The notes below the pieces were generated by a model, which saw only the letters and a program-made list of their open reading frames with translations, was not told the origin of the DNA and did not search any database. The position numbers and the translations under genes are program-made. 64,000 bases of DNA from Mycobacterium sp. IS-1742 (GTDB lineage Bacteria > Actinomycetota > Actinomycetes > Mycobacteriales > Mycobacteriaceae). The stretch spans positions 1-64,000 of the forward strand of contig NZ_LQIV01000015.1 in the NCBI RefSeq assembly GCF_001500125.1, read 5' to 3'. Numbering within the stretch: position 1 is the stretch's first letter; each line of letters starts with the position of its first letter. Of this stretch, positions 24,540 through 34,875 are shown piece after piece.

Positions 24540-24579
24540 GACTTCCCTCCTGCCGGCCCGCATCTCCACCCTGCTCCGA

Positions 24580-24595
24580 TGTGACCTGCAACACA
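24580..24595. promoter_or_regulatory. CRP-like site between EF-G2 and hydrolase genes
   Basis: TGTGACCTGCAACACA matches TGTGA-N6-TCACA with one mismatch (A for T). It lies 41 bp upstream of the EF-G2 start and 142 bp upstream of the divergent hydrolase gene. The rest of the 197-bp intergenic region shows no gene. Confidence 0.35.
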
Positions 24596-24736
24596 AGAGC
24601 AGCGCGAAACGCGAGCACTCGGTTCGCGGTGGCATCGGGCCGCGGCGTCGGTGCAGGTCAGCGGGTGCCGCTGCCGGTGACGGCCGGGGTGTGAACGCGA
24701 GTTGTGCAGCGCGGCTGTGGCTTTCACCCTTGATGG

Positions 24737-25678
24737 ATGAACCACGACCAGTACGCGGCGCACCTGCCCGCCCGGTGGCGGGCGACGATCGAACCGGAGT
24801 CGACCTGGTGGTGCTGGCGCGGCCGCCGGGTGCACATCGCCCGCGCGGCACGTCCGCGCAGCGCCGTCCGGATGATGGTGCTGCACGGCGGTGGCGGGCA
24901 CGCCGGTGCGCTGTGGCCGCTGGCCGCGATGGCGGCCCGGGACGGGGTCGACGTCTTCGCGCCCGACCTGCCGCTCTACGGCCGCACCGTCGAACCCCAC
25001 CCCCGTGACGTGCGGTACGGCGACTGGCTGGATCTGCTGTGCGACCTGGTGCGTTCCGAGCGCCGCCGCGACCCTCGGCCGCTGGTGGTGTTCGGCGCGA
25101 GCATGGGCGGGCTGCTCGGCTACGAGGTGGCCGCCCGCACGGGCGAGCTCGCCCATGTGGTCGCGACCTGCCTGCTCGATCCGGCCGACCCGGCGGCACG
25201 CCGGGCCGCCGCTCGGGTTCCGCTGGTCGGCGCGGTGGGGCCTTCGGTCCTGGGTGCGTTGGACCCGGTGGTGGGGCGGGTCCGTGTGCCGCTGCGCCAC
25301 GTCGTGGACATGGCCGCGATGAGCGGCGACCGCGGTCTGGCGCGGCTGTGCGCCCGCGACCCGCTCGGCGGCGGGGTCTCGGTGCCGCTGGGCTTCCTGA
25401 CCAGCTGGCTGACGTTCGCCCACACCCGGCCCGAACGGTTCGACGCCGCGCCCGTCACGCTGGTGCACCCGGCCGCCGACACCTGGACCCCGCCGGAGTT
25501 GAGCCTGCGATTCCTGTCACGGCTGCACGTGCCGAAACGCGCCGTGCTGCTGGAGAACTGCGGGCACTACCCGGTGGAGGATCCCGGGATCGACCAGCTC
25601 GCGACGACACTGCGCGAGGTGCGCGACGCCGTGGCGGGTCAGTCCGCCAGCAACCGGTCGACCAGGGCCACCAACTGA
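24737..25678 (+). CDS. Alpha/beta hydrolase
   Basis: A 313-residue alpha/beta-hydrolase with HGGGGH as oxyanion-hole motif (about residue 50), the nucleophile elbow GASMGG (about 122), a probable acid in AADTW and the catalytic histidine in NCGHYPVEDPG. It resembles esterase/lipase-type enzymes; substrate unknown. A lid-like Ala/Arg-rich segment lies between strands 6 and 7. Its 3' end overlaps the convergent TetR gene by 40 bp, a long overlap that would give complementary transcripts. Confidence 0.87.
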   Translation: MNHDQYAAHLPARWRATIEPESTWWCWRGRRVHIARAARPRSAVRMMVLHGGGGHAGALWPLAAMAARDGVDVFAPDLPLYGRTVEPHPRDVRYGDWLDLLCDLVRSERRRDPRPLVVFGASMGGLLGYEVAARTGELAHVVATCLLDPADPAARRAAARVPLVGAVGPSVLGALDPVVGRVRVPLRHVVDMAAMSGDRGLARLCARDPLGGGVSVPLGFLTSWLTFAHTRPERFDAAPVTLVHPAADTWTPPELSLRFLSRLHVPKRAVLLENCGHYPVEDPGIDQLATTLREVRDAVAGQSASNRSTRATN

Positions 25679-26226
25679 GCCGAGTCGGGCGTGCGCCGGG
25701 TCATCACCCGGTGCAGGTGGGCGTCGACGGTGTAGACGAGCATCTGCGCGGTCGCCTGCGGATCGTCGCCGCCGCGACCGCAGCGGCGCAGGTGGTGGGC
25801 GACCTCGTCGGCCATCCGGTCCTCGAAATCCTGCACGGCGGCCAGCTCGGCGGGATGGCGCGGTGCGAGGCGATGCATCAGCCGATGCAGGCCGGGACGG
25901 TCGCGATGCAGGGCGACCACCTCGTCGAGCATCAGGCGCATCGTCTCGTCGAACGGCGGCTCACGGGTCCGTAACTGGGCGAAGACCTCGTCCAGCCGCG
26001 CGCGGGCCTGCCGGACGTGGCGTTCGGCGAGGGCGTACAGCAGCGCCTGCTTGTTCGGGAAGTACTGGTAGAGGGAGCCGATCGACACCCCGGCCCGCCC
26101 GGCGATCCGGTTGGTCGTGGTCTTCAGGCCCTCGCGGTCGAACATCTGCGCGGCGGCCTCGAGCACGACATCCACGGTCTCGCGAGATCGTGGCTGCCTG
26201 GGCCGTCTGCGTGGCGCGTCGCTCAT
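25639..26226 (-). CDS. TetR-family transcriptional regulator
   Basis: A 195-residue regulator with an N-terminal helix-turn-helix (about 18-62; TNRIAGRAGVSIGSLYQYFPNKQAL) and a helical ligand domain that recalls the TetR_C group with conserved HRDRPGLHRLMHRLAPRHP. It overlaps the alpha/beta hydrolase gene by 40 bp. The 150-bp upstream region is shared with a small secreted-protein gene on the other strand. The target genes are unknown. Confidence 0.9.
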   Translation of the reverse strand: MSDAPRRRPRQPRSRETVDVVLEAAAQMFDREGLKTTTNRIAGRAGVSIGSLYQYFPNKQALLYALAERHVRQARARLDEVFAQLRTREPPFDETMRLMLDEVVALHRDRPGLHRLMHRLAPRHPAELAAVQDFEDRMADEVAHHLRRCGRGGDDPQATAQMLVYTVDAHLHRVMTRRTPDSAQLVALVDRLLAD

Positions 26227-26272
26227 CGCCCCTCACCTTAGGATGCGTCCCCGCAGACCATCGCCGGTCGAC

Positions 26273-26298
26273 GTTTCGTCGTCACGGGAGCCGGGAAT
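26273..26298 (+). promoter_or_regulatory. SigF-type promoter of the 81-aa secreted protein
   Basis: GTTT (26273-26276), a 16-bp spacer and GGGAAT (26293-26298) match GTTT-N15-17-GGGTAT at 9 of 10 positions. The expected start point is near 26305, giving a leader of about 70 bases before the ATG at 26377. Confidence 0.6.
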
Positions 26299-26376
26299 TC
26301 TCGAAGAGACGGGGGTCCGAGCCGCCGGACAGCGTGCGGCGAGGTGTGGATAAGTTCGCAAGCACGAGGGGCCATC

Positions 26377-26622
26377 ATGAACCTGAAGAAGATCGCAGCA
26401 ACGGCAACGATGACCGGTGCGCTCGGTTTCGCCGCCATCGGGCTGGGTGCGGGCACCGCGCAGGCCGATCCTAACTGCTGGTGGGTACCGCACGTGGTTC
26501 AGGGACCGGGGCCGGGTTGTCTCCCGCCACCAGGACACCTGAATCAGATGGGATTCGGGCCGCCGGGGCACTGGGACGTCTGGGGCCACAAGGTCAACCC
26601 CGGCGCGGTCAACCACTGGTAG
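26377..26622 (+). CDS. Small secreted Trp/Pro/Gly-rich protein
   Basis: An 81-residue preprotein with a clear Sec signal peptide (MNLKK, hydrophobic core, cleavage at AQA-DP near residue 31). The mature part of about 50 residues is rich in Trp, Pro, Gly and His (GPPGHWDVWGHKVNPG) and has two cysteines that could pair. Such small exported proteins are common in mycobacteria and mostly uncharacterised. GAGGGG lies before the ATG. A SigF-type promoter is seen upstream. Confidence 0.78.
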   Translation: MNLKKIAATATMTGALGFAAIGLGAGTAQADPNCWWVPHVVQGPGPGCLPPPGHLNQMGFGPPGHWDVWGHKVNPGAVNHW

Positions 26623-26662
26623 ATCGGCCAGGCTCGACGGGCGGAGAATGCCCGCGATCTGC

Positions 26663-26688
26663 GATTCCCCCGCCGCTTCTGCGGGTAC
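26663..26688 (+). promoter_or_regulatory. Weak SigF-like promoter before the MPT63-like gene
   Basis: GATT (26663-26666), a 16-bp spacer and GGGTAC (26683-26688): one mismatch in the -35 and one in the -10 relative to GTTT-N15-17-GGGTAT. The start codon is at 26728. Confidence 0.4.
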
Positions 26689-26727
26689 GGCTTCTGTATC
26701 ACTGCAGGCCGATGAGGGGAGTCAGGG

Positions 26728-27207
26728 GTGAATACCAAGAAGCTAGCCGGAGCCGTCGCCGCCACCGCGATCATCGTCAGCGGCGGCGCCGCGACGGTCG
26801 CGCCGGCTTCGGCAACCGACAACATCAAGCCATTCGGTGGCCAGGAGCGACTGATCGACTGGGCCGGCGCGCCGATGATCGGCTACACGGTGAGGAACCT
26901 CTCGCCGAGCGCCGACCCGGTGCCGCACAACGGCCAGTTGTACGAAGCCACGGTGACCGTCGACGCGTTCGGGGGTTCGGCCACTCCGATGGTCCAGATG
27001 TTCAACGCCCGCGCGGAGAGCTCGGCGCTGTACCGTGTCCTCGCCGATGCGGGTGTCGGAGGCCCGGTGCCGCCGGGCGGAAGTCGGACCGGCAAGCTCT
27101 ATTTCGATGTCGTGGGCGACGTGCCGAACAGCGTCGTCTACAACGACGGCGTTCGGGACCTTCTCGCGTGGGTGCCCGGTCCTCCTCAGGGCGGGACACG
27201 CCCCTAG
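26728..27207 (+). CDS. Secreted MPT63-like (DUF1942) protein
   Basis: A 159-residue exported protein with a signal peptide cleaved near ASA-TD (residue 29). The mature part follows the immunoglobulin-like MPT63/DUF1942 pattern: QLYEATVTVDAFGGSATPM, FNARAESSALYRVL, SRTGKLYFDVVGDVP and the closing DLLAWVPGP align with the M. tuberculosis antigen MPT63 (Rv1926c). MPT63 function is unknown; it is a mycobacteria-restricted secreted antigen. The start is a GTG with GGGGAGTCAGG upstream. It converges on the cytochrome gene with a 4-bp overlap. Confidence 0.87.
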   Translation: MNTKKLAGAVAATAIIVSGGAATVAPASATDNIKPFGGQERLIDWAGAPMIGYTVRNLSPSADPVPHNGQLYEATVTVDAFGGSATPMVQMFNARAESSALYRVLADAGVGGPVPPGGSRTGKLYFDVVGDVPNSVVYNDGVRDLLAWVPGPPQGGTRP

Positions 27208-27860
27208 AGCATCCGCGACAGGTGGCGGTTCCGTCGCACCATCGTGTGCTTGAGGACCAGCCCGACGTGTACGGCGATGACGGCGAGGAAGAGCACCTGG
27301 GCGGCGACGTGCAGCACGAGCCACTGCTCACCACCGGTGATCAGCACCAGCCCGGTGGCCGGAACCACGAACAACAGTGTGAGCAGGAGCTTTTCGAGCG
27401 CGGCCTCGAGGCGCCGCTCGCCTGCGCCGAAGTGGTCCGCCCACGGCGGCAACCCGCCGACGCGGCGCCAGACGATCCGCGTCAGCCCCATCACGATCAG
27501 TGAAATCCCCAGCAGGACATGCAGTTCCGGAACCGACAGGCCATCACCGAACCCGTCGCCGGTCAGCAAGCCCGACGCCGCGTCGGCCACGTAGCCGTCC
27601 TCGCGGAGATCCAACTCGTCCTCGAGCCGGTCGATGTCCGCCTCGAACCGTTCCTCGGCCGCCTCACCCTGGTGTTCGGCGAGATCGTCGCCGGCCTCCT
27701 CGAGTGCGTCGATACGGTCCTTCTCACGATCCAGGGCTGCGTCGTCGGCCTCCATCGACCAACCGATCGCGAACTGCGCCGCGACGGCTACCACTGTCAG
27801 CCAGTGCAGAACCTTCGAGACGACGCCGTAACCGTGTCCGCCGTTCCGCAGACGCGTCAC
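27204..27860 (-). CDS. Cytochrome b561-like membrane protein
   Basis: A 218-residue membrane protein with four hydrophobic helices and histidines placed for heme b: [10 protein letters not shown] in helix 1, [11 protein letters not shown] in the third block, [10 protein letters not shown] and [10 protein letters not shown] at the end. Between helices 1 and 2 lies an unusual acidic, helical insertion of about 50 residues (Asp/Glu-rich, about 38-90) on the outside or inside of the membrane. It starts at a GTG overlapping the stop of the PPOX gene by 4 bp, so it is probably co-translated with that flavoprotein; electron transfer between them is conceivable. Confidence 0.85.
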   Translation of the reverse strand: MTRLRNGGHGYGVVSKVLHWLTVVAVAAQFAIGWSMEADDAALDREKDRIDALEEAGDDLAEHQGEAAEERFEADIDRLEDELDLREDGYVADAASGLLTGDGFGDGLSVPELHVLLGISLIVMGLTRIVWRRVGGLPPWADHFGAGERRLEAALEKLLLTLLFVVPATGLVLITGGEQWLVLHVAAQVLFLAVIAVHVGLVLKHTMVRRNRHLSRML

Positions 27861-28264
27861 GCCTGCCACGACGACCAGCGCCGCACCGCGACCGTGATCA
27901 CCGGCCCGTCGAGCGCCAGACGCTGATACTGCGTGTACTTCTGCCGTAGCAGCGCGTACCCGGCTGCCATCTCGTCGCCGCTGTTGTGCACCGCGGCGAG
28001 CCCGTCGGCCCGCACCCACCACAACTGACTCCAGTCGTCGGAGTAGTGGTCGACGATCAGGCACACGCGCGGGTCGGCTTCGATGTTGGCCAGCCGCCGC
28101 AGCCGCTGGGTCGACTTCCGTTTGGCGTCCACCGCCGTGTACACCGTCTCGCGGTGCACGGCGAACACCACCGGTACGAGATGCGGTGCGCCGTCGGGGT
28201 TGATCGTGGCAAGCGCCGCCGCGGGGGCGGCGGCGAACATCTCGACCGCGTCGAATTCGGCCAT
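27857..28264 (-). CDS. PPOX-class F420-dependent oxidoreductase, Rv0121 type
   Basis: A 135-residue split-barrel protein of the family that includes M. tuberculosis Rv0121c (TIGR03668 type). Landmarks are [18 protein letters not shown], the Lys/Arg patch [21 protein letters not shown] for the cofactor phosphate, and [17 protein letters not shown]. It probably uses F420 to reduce a small molecule; substrate unknown. Its position downstream of EF-G2 recalls Rv0120c-Rv0121c, although here other genes intervene. It is coupled to the b561-like gene by a GTGA overlap. Confidence 0.87.
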   Translation of the reverse strand: MAEFDAVEMFAAAPAAALATINPDGAPHLVPVVFAVHRETVYTAVDAKRKSTQRLRRLANIEADPRVCLIVDHYSDDWSQLWWVRADGLAAVHNSGDEMAAGYALLRQKYTQYQRLALDGPVITVAVRRWSSWQA

Positions 28265-28300
28265 ACCGTCAGCCTATTGGCGTGTCAGCCGGCCCGTGGG

Positions 28301-28939
28301 TCAATCGGGCTCGCGCGGATTGTTCGGTTTGCGGATGGCGGGATTCTTCGTCACACCGATCTCGGGCTTCTTCGTCTGGCTCGGACGTTGCGTCGGCCGC
28401 CACGTCGGCCCGGTGTTCGCCGGTGCCTCCGCAGACGGTGGCGGCGGGGGCGGGCTCGTCGGCGACGGCGAGGGTGAGGGCGCCACCGCCGACGACGGAG
28501 AGGGTGCGACCGTGGATTCCTCGTCGCCGCCGCCGTTTCCGCTGCCGTTTCCGAGGCCGCCGAAGAGCAGCAGCACGGCGGACACCACCAGGGCGATCGC
28601 GGCCAATGCGACGATCATCAGCGCCGTGACCGCCTGCCGGGTCCGGTACCAGGGTGGTGGCGGCGGGCGGAACGTCCACGTGTTCGCGTTGAACGCGTCG
28701 AAGCGGTCGTCAGGCGCCGGAACGTACTCGGGCTCGGCGTACTCGGGTTCGGCGTACTCGGGTTCGGCGTACTCGGGTTCGGCGTAGTCGGGTTCGTCGC
28801 CGTACTCCGCGACGGTCGGCTGGTGGACCTCGTCGTAACCCTGCTCGACCGCGGCGCCCTGTTCGGCGCGCGCACCGCCGACATGGGGCGGTTCATCCCA
28901 GCGGTAGTCGAAGTCCCCCGGGGCTTCGCGTTCAGCCAC
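28301..28939 (-). CDS. Single-pass membrane protein with EPEYA repeats and Pro-rich ectodomain
   Basis: A 212-residue protein: an acidic cytoplasmic N-terminus (1-95) with consecutive EPEYA pentapeptides (about residues 50-70), one transmembrane helix (about 100-125), then a Gly/Asn stretch and a Ser/Pro-rich tail (SPSPSPTSPPPPPPS) ending in a basic segment. The proline-rich outer part could span peptidoglycan. Tandem Glu-Tyr units are possible phosphorylation or partner-binding sites, but this is speculation. No family with known function is recognised. Confidence 0.78.
   Translation of the reverse strand: MAEREAPGDFDYRWDEPPHVGGARAEQGAAVEQGYDEVHQPTVAEYGDEPDYAEPEYAEPEYAEPEYAEPEYVPAPDDRFDAFNANTWTFRPPPPPWYRTRQAVTALMIVALAAIALVVSAVLLLFGGLGNGSGNGGGDEESTVAPSPSSAVAPSPSPSPTSPPPPPPSAEAPANTGPTWRPTQRPSQTKKPEIGVTKNPAIRKPNNPREPD
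28724..28798 (-). repeat. 15-bp tandem repeat (coding), 5 units
   Basis: Four near-identical units GTACTCGGGTTCGGC (28724-28783; the first has one C/T change) are followed by a diverged fifth (28784-28798). On the minus strand each unit encodes E-P-E-Y-A in frame. Units of 15 bp can vary in number without a frameshift. Confidence 0.9.
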
Positions 28940-29041
28940 CTCCCGATGCTATCCCCGCGACCAGCACAAATGCGCGGTCATGGGCAGCGTCGGCCTGATC
29001 TTGATCAATGTCCCCGTCCGATCCGCCTGGTCACGGTGGTA

Positions 29042-29106
29042 TTTCGCGTTGACTCTGCGCTCAGGGCGCGAAACTGCGAGTGAGCGACGCCCTGGACGCA
29101 GAGTCA
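29042..29106. repeat. Nested intergenic inverted repeats
   Basis: A long dyad has 19-bp arms at 29050-29068 and 29088-29106 (17 of 19 complementary, each containing TGACTCTGCG) around a 19-bp loop. A second dyad, TTTCGCG (29042-29048) and CGCGAAA (29067-29073), shares its right arm with the first stem, so the two folds exclude each other. It lies in the 175-bp gap after the orotate phosphoribosyltransferase gene; it may be a dispersed extragenic palindrome or an attenuator/terminator. Confidence 0.6.
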
Positions 29107-29114
29107 GCGGGAGG

Positions 29115-29684
29115 TCAGACCGCTTTGACCGGTTCGATCCCGAGATCGCGGTAGGTCACCAGCGCGACGAACGGCACTCCGCGCTCGGCGAACAACGTCG
29201 CGGCGACGTCACCGCGGTCGACCATCGGGATCACCCCCGTCACCACCGCGCCGGCCGCGACCACCCGGTCGAACGCCAGCGCCGTCGACCCGCCGGTGCT
29301 GATCACATCGTCGACCAGCAGCACCCGCATCCCGGGCTCGATCCGTGTGCCCTCGATCCACTGTTCGCGGCCGCGCTGCTTCTGTTCCTTGCGGACCGAG
29401 AACCACGCGGCGCCGGTGACCATCGCGACGCCGTGGGCGAGCGGATCGGCCCCCATGGTCAGCCCCCCGACCGCGTCGAACTCGATGCCGCTGCGCGCGG
29501 CCAGATCCGCGACGGCGCGGCTCACGATCGTCAACCGCTCCCCGTTGTCGACGGCGTACTTGCCGTCGATGTAGTCGTGGCTGAGCTGTCCGCTGGCGAG
29601 GCGGAACGGCTCCTCCCGGTGTTCGTACCCGCGGGTGCGGATCAACTCGAACGCCGCATGCCAGGATTCGGGACGGTCAGACAT
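29115..29684 (-). CDS. pyrE: Orotate phosphoribosyltransferase
   Basis: A 189-residue type I phosphoribosyltransferase that should make orotidine 5'-phosphate from orotate and PRPP. The PRPP-binding loop VLLVDDVISTGGST (about residues 118-131) is complete, as are the flexible-loop lysines (VRKEQKQRGR, about 95-104) and the N-terminal GQLSHDYIDGK. Length is normal. A pyrE paralogue of related function cannot be excluded. The gene stands before the long inverted repeat and a membrane-protein gene on the same strand. Confidence 0.9.
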   Translation of the reverse strand: MSDRPESWHAAFELIRTRGYEHREEPFRLASGQLSHDYIDGKYAVDNGERLTIVSRAVADLAARSGIEFDAVGGLTMGADPLAHGVAMVTGAAWFSVRKEQKQRGREQWIEGTRIEPGMRVLLVDDVISTGGSTALAFDRVVAAGAVVTGVIPMVDRGDVAATLFAERGVPFVALVTYRDLGIEPVKAV

Positions 29685-29708
29685 ACGCAGATCGTATTCG
29701 ACGCCCGC

Positions 29709-30509
29709 TCAGCTGCAACGGGCCCGCCGCGTCAACTCCACGGCGGCAGAGCGCAGTTCGCCCGGTTCGCGCAGCGGTGCGGCGTAGCCGACGCGGGTGT
29801 AGGCGATCCCGCGCTCGGTCTCGAGCCGCAGATCCAGGCCGTAGCGGTCCGCGCCGGTGCACACCGCGGTGGTGGCGTCCGGATAGCCGCCGAGCACACG
29901 CGCCATCGCCAGCAGGGAATCTGCGTGGTCGGCGTTGAGGTGGGCGACGGCGCCGGCGGCGTGCGGCGCCACCGGATCCGGTTCGGCGGCCGCGTAGTCC
30001 GCACCACTGCACGAATCCATCCGCCCGTAGCCGCCCACCCACCGGACCCGGTGCACACGCAGCACCCACACGGTGAAGTCGCTGTAGTCGATGTAGTACT
30101 TGGCCGCCGAGACCGCGGCCAGGTGGGCCTCCCGCGCGGCGGCGGCCTCGTCACCGGTGGGACGCTCGACCACTCCGGCCAGCGTCACCCGGCCGTTGGC
30201 CAACGGGTCGGATTCCGACGACGGCGCGACGATCGCGAGGCTGGCCCTCGGGTCACCGGCGAGGTTGCGGCCGTGCTCGGCCAGATTCGACACGCACAGC
30301 ACGGGGGCGCCGCCGAGCAGACCGTAGGTGACGAACGACGCCCACGGGTCCCCGTCGGCGGTCAGCGTGGCCAGCGTGGCGGTGTTCGTCGAGGCCGCGA
30401 TGGTCCTGGACTCCTCCGCGGCCGACGGTCGCACGGCGTCGGCGGCGGGGCGCAGCGGCGGAGGCACCGACGGCGCGTCGCCGGGGTCGCCGTGATCTCG
30501 GTTGGCCAC
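29709..30509 (-). CDS. HugZ-like PPOX/DUF2470 protein
   Basis: A 266-residue two-domain protein. The N-terminal split barrel (about 10-150; ATLATLTADGDPWASFVTYG, GDPRASLAIVAP) is followed by a DUF2470 domain (about 180-260; HLNADHADSLLAMARVL). This pairing occurs in HugZ-type heme-degrading or heme-binding proteins and related flavoproteins, and the HLNADHAD histidines could contact heme. I take the GTG at 30509 as start; the upstream codons (to 30608) have no coding character and would overlap treS. Confidence 0.82.
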   Translation of the reverse strand: MANRDHGDPGDAPSVPPPLRPAADAVRPSAAEESRTIAASTNTATLATLTADGDPWASFVTYGLLGGAPVLCVSNLAEHGRNLAGDPRASLAIVAPSSESDPLANGRVTLAGVVERPTGDEAAAAREAHLAAVSAAKYYIDYSDFTVWVLRVHRVRWVGGYGRMDSCSGADYAAAEPDPVAPHAAGAVAHLNADHADSLLAMARVLGGYPDATTAVCTGADRYGLDLRLETERGIAYTRVGYAAPLREPGELRSAAVELTRRARCS

Positions 30510-30561
30510 GTCGGCACCATACCGCTGCGCTGCGGTCGCGCGGCGGCCCGTACTGGGCCAC

Positions 30562-30587
30562 GATTCAGGTACCCCGACGATGGGTAG
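30562..30587 (+). promoter_or_regulatory. Possible SigF-like promoter of treS-mak
   Basis: GATT (30562-30565), a 16-bp spacer and GGGTAG (30582-30587) match the SigF consensus with one mismatch in each element. The start codon at 30600 is 12 bp past the -10, so the mRNA would have a very short leader. Stress control of trehalose turnover would fit. Confidence 0.4.
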
Positions 30588-30599
30588 GACTGAAGATCG

Positions 30600-32404
<1,805 letters not shown>

Positions 32405-32408
<4 letters not shown>

Positions 32409-33739
32409 ACCTCCCCTTCGACGACTGGCTACCGCAGCAGCGGTGGTACGGCGGACGCAGCCGCGAATTCGCCTCGGCGACACCAGATGTGGTGGTGGCA
32501 CTGCGCGACGACCTCGACCTGGCGCTGCTCACGGTCGACTACGCCGAAGGCGCACCGGAGCGCTACCAGATCCTCGTGCGCTGGGATGCGGCCCCGATCG
32601 ACGAGTACAGCGCGGTCGCACGGATCGGCAGCGACACCGAACACGGCGAACGCACCGGCTACGACGCGCTCTACGATCCCGCGGCGGCGGCGTTCCTGCT
32701 GGCGCTGATCGACTCGTCGGCGCAGATCGGCGACATCCGCTTCGTCAAGGAACCCGACGTCACGCTGCCGCTGCAGGCCGCGCCGCGGGTGTCGAGCGCC
32801 GAGCAGAGCAACACCAGCGTCATCTTCGACCAGGACGCGATCCTCAAGGTGTTCCGGCGCATCACCCCCGGCATCAACCCCGACATCGAGCTGAACCGCG
32901 CGCTGGCCCGCGCGGGCAACCCGCACGTCGCGCGGCTGCTCGGCTCGTTCGAGACCACCCTCGGCGGGGAGCCCTACGCGCTGGGCATGGTCACCGAGTT
33001 CGCCGCGAACTCCGCGGAGGGCTGGGACATGGCGCTCACCAGCACCCGCGACCTGTTCGCCGAGGGCGACCTGTACGCCGACGAGGTGGGCGGGGACTTC
33101 GCGGGGGAGTCGCACCGGCTCGGCGAGGCCGTCGCCTCGGTGCACGCGACGCTGGCCGCCGAACTGGGCACGTCGTCGGTGCCGTTCCCGCTCGACACCG
33201 TGTCGGAGAGGCTGCGGTCGGTGGCCGAGTCGGTGCCCGACTTGTCCCCGCACGCGCCGTTGATCGAGGAGCGCTACCGCAAGCTCGCCGACCAGGAGAT
33301 CACCGTCCACCGGGTCCACGGTGACCTGCACCTCGGACAGGTGCTGCGCACCACCGAGGGCTGGCTGCTGATCGACTTCGAGGGCGAACCGGGTCAACCG
33401 CTCGACGAGCGGCGCCGGCCGGATTCCCCGATGCGCGACGTCGCGGGCATGCTGCGGTCCTACGAATACGCTGCCTACCAGCGGCTCATCGAACGCGGCG
33501 GCGACGCGGCGCACGACAAACAGCTGGCGGCCCGGGCCAGGGAGTGGGTGAACCGCAACGTCAGTTCGTTCTGCGACGGGTACGCCGCCGCCTCGGGCAC
33601 CGATCCGCGCGACCACGCCGAACTGCTGGCCGCCTACGAACTCGACAAGGCGGTGTACGAGGTCGGCTATGAGGCGCGGTACCGGCCGAGCTGGCTGCCG
33701 ATCCCGATGAAGTCGATCCTGCGCATCCTCAACGGGTGA
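32405..33739 (+). CDS. mak: Maltokinase
   Basis: A 444-residue kinase that phosphorylates maltose to alpha-maltose 1-phosphate with ATP. The aminoglycoside-kinase-like core is visible: the catalytic loop [14 protein letters not shown] (His-Gly-Asp) and the metal-binding [17 protein letters not shown]. The N-terminal cap begins [13 protein letters not shown], as in other actinobacterial maltokinases. The ATG overlaps the treS stop. It corresponds to Rv0127. Some actinobacteria fuse treS and mak; here they are separate but coupled. Confidence 0.95.
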
Positions 33740-33761
33740 GCGGCCTGCTCGCGCAGGGAAA

Positions 33762-34868
33762 CTAGAGGGTGACGACCTCGTAGTCGCCCAGCCCGTCCAT
33801 CAGCACGTGCAGCTGATCCTGCGCCGAACCCAGCGTGTTGTCGATCGCGGTCAGCCGTGCGGCGTAGTGGCCGACCGGGTACTCCGCGGTGACACCGATA
33901 CCGCCGTGCAGCTGGATGGCCTCCTGGGCGATGTGCCGTGCGGAGCGGCCGATCTGCAGCTTCGCGCGGGCGGCGATCGCCGGGTCGAAGTCGCCGTCGG
34001 CGATCGACATCGCCGCGTAGTACGTCATGCTGCGGGCCAGCTCCAGCGAGACGTACATGTCGGCGGCGCGCTGCGTCAGCGTCTGGAACTTGCTGAGCGT
34101 GACGCCGAACTGCTTGCGGCTCTTGAGGTATTCGGTGGTCAAGCGCAGCGCTTCCTCCATCGCGCCCAGCGCTTCGGCGCACAGCGCCGACTGCAGGCGC
34201 ACCAGGGCGCGCGAGATCGCGTCGGTGGCGTCCCCGCCCGTCCCCAGTGGCGTGGCGGTCACCCCGTCGAGGTCGATCTCGGCTCCGCGCAGACCGTCGA
34301 AGGTGCGGAACGGTTTACGCGACACCGCGGCCGCCTCGACCACGAACAGACCCGTGCCGCCGTCGGGCAGGGCCGCGCTGACGATCAGCGTGTCGGCGCT
34401 GTCACCGGCGATCACCGGGTTCTTGCGCCCGGTGAGCGTCCACGAATCACCTTGCTGCGCAGCGGTCGTCGAGAGCGTGGTGCCGACGCCGCGCATACCG
34501 GGCTCGGTGTGGGCGAAGGCCAGCAGATGCTGACCGGCGGCCACCGCGTCGAGCACCTGCTTCTGCTCGTCGCTGCCGGCCTCGGCGATCAGCGCGCCGG
34601 GTCCGAGCGCGGCGGAGAGCACCGGCTCGGGCGCCAGGCGCCGACCGATCTCGGTGGCGACCACCATGATCTCGAGCTGACCGCCGGCGTCCTCCTCGAA
34701 ACCGAGCCCGAGGATGCCGATCTCGGCAAGCTGGTTCCACACGTCGCGGCTCCAGCCGAGCTCGGAGTCGACGATCTTGAGCCGGGTCTCGATGTCGTAG
34801 GTGCGGGTGAGCACCTCGCGGCTGGTGTCGCGGAGCAGTTGCTGCTCGTCGGTGAAGTCGAAATCCAT
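33762..34868 (-). CDS. Acyl-CoA dehydrogenase subunit (FadE-type, short)
   Basis: A 368-residue acyl-CoA dehydrogenase with the FAD-contacting stretch TGRKNPVIAGDSADTLIV and the C-terminal AIQLHGGIGVTAEYPVGHYAARL. It follows another acyl-CoA dehydrogenase gene by 7 bp. In mycobacterial cholesterol and branched-lipid breakdown such paired fadE genes make alpha2-beta2 heterotetramers in which only one subunit has the full active site; this shorter partner is a candidate for the non-catalytic subunit. The substrate is unknown. A TetR gene upstream probably regulates the pair. Confidence 0.88.
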   Translation of the reverse strand: MDFDFTDEQQLLRDTSREVLTRTYDIETRLKIVDSELGWSRDVWNQLAEIGILGLGFEEDAGGQLEIMVVATEIGRRLAPEPVLSAALGPGALIAEAGSDEQKQVLDAVAAGQHLLAFAHTEPGMRGVGTTLSTTAAQQGDSWTLTGRKNPVIAGDSADTLIVSAALPDGGTGLFVVEAAAVSRKPFRTFDGLRGAEIDLDGVTATPLGTGGDATDAISRALVRLQSALCAEALGAMEEALRLTTEYLKSRKQFGVTLSKFQTLTQRAADMYVSLELARSMTYYAAMSIADGDFDPAIAARAKLQIGRSARHIAQEAIQLHGGIGVTAEYPVGHYAARLTAIDNTLGSAQDQLHVLMDGLGDYEVVTL

Positions 34869-34875
34869 GACTACC

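Noticed and set aside
22464..24584. Open frame of 706 codons antisense to EF-G2
   Set aside because: His/Arg/Gly/Asp-rich shadow translation; EF-G2 motifs on the minus strand are intact.
28724..28798. CRISPR-like regularly spaced repeats
   Set aside because: The units are contiguous 15-bp tandem repeats inside a coding frame with no spacers, so not a CRISPR array.
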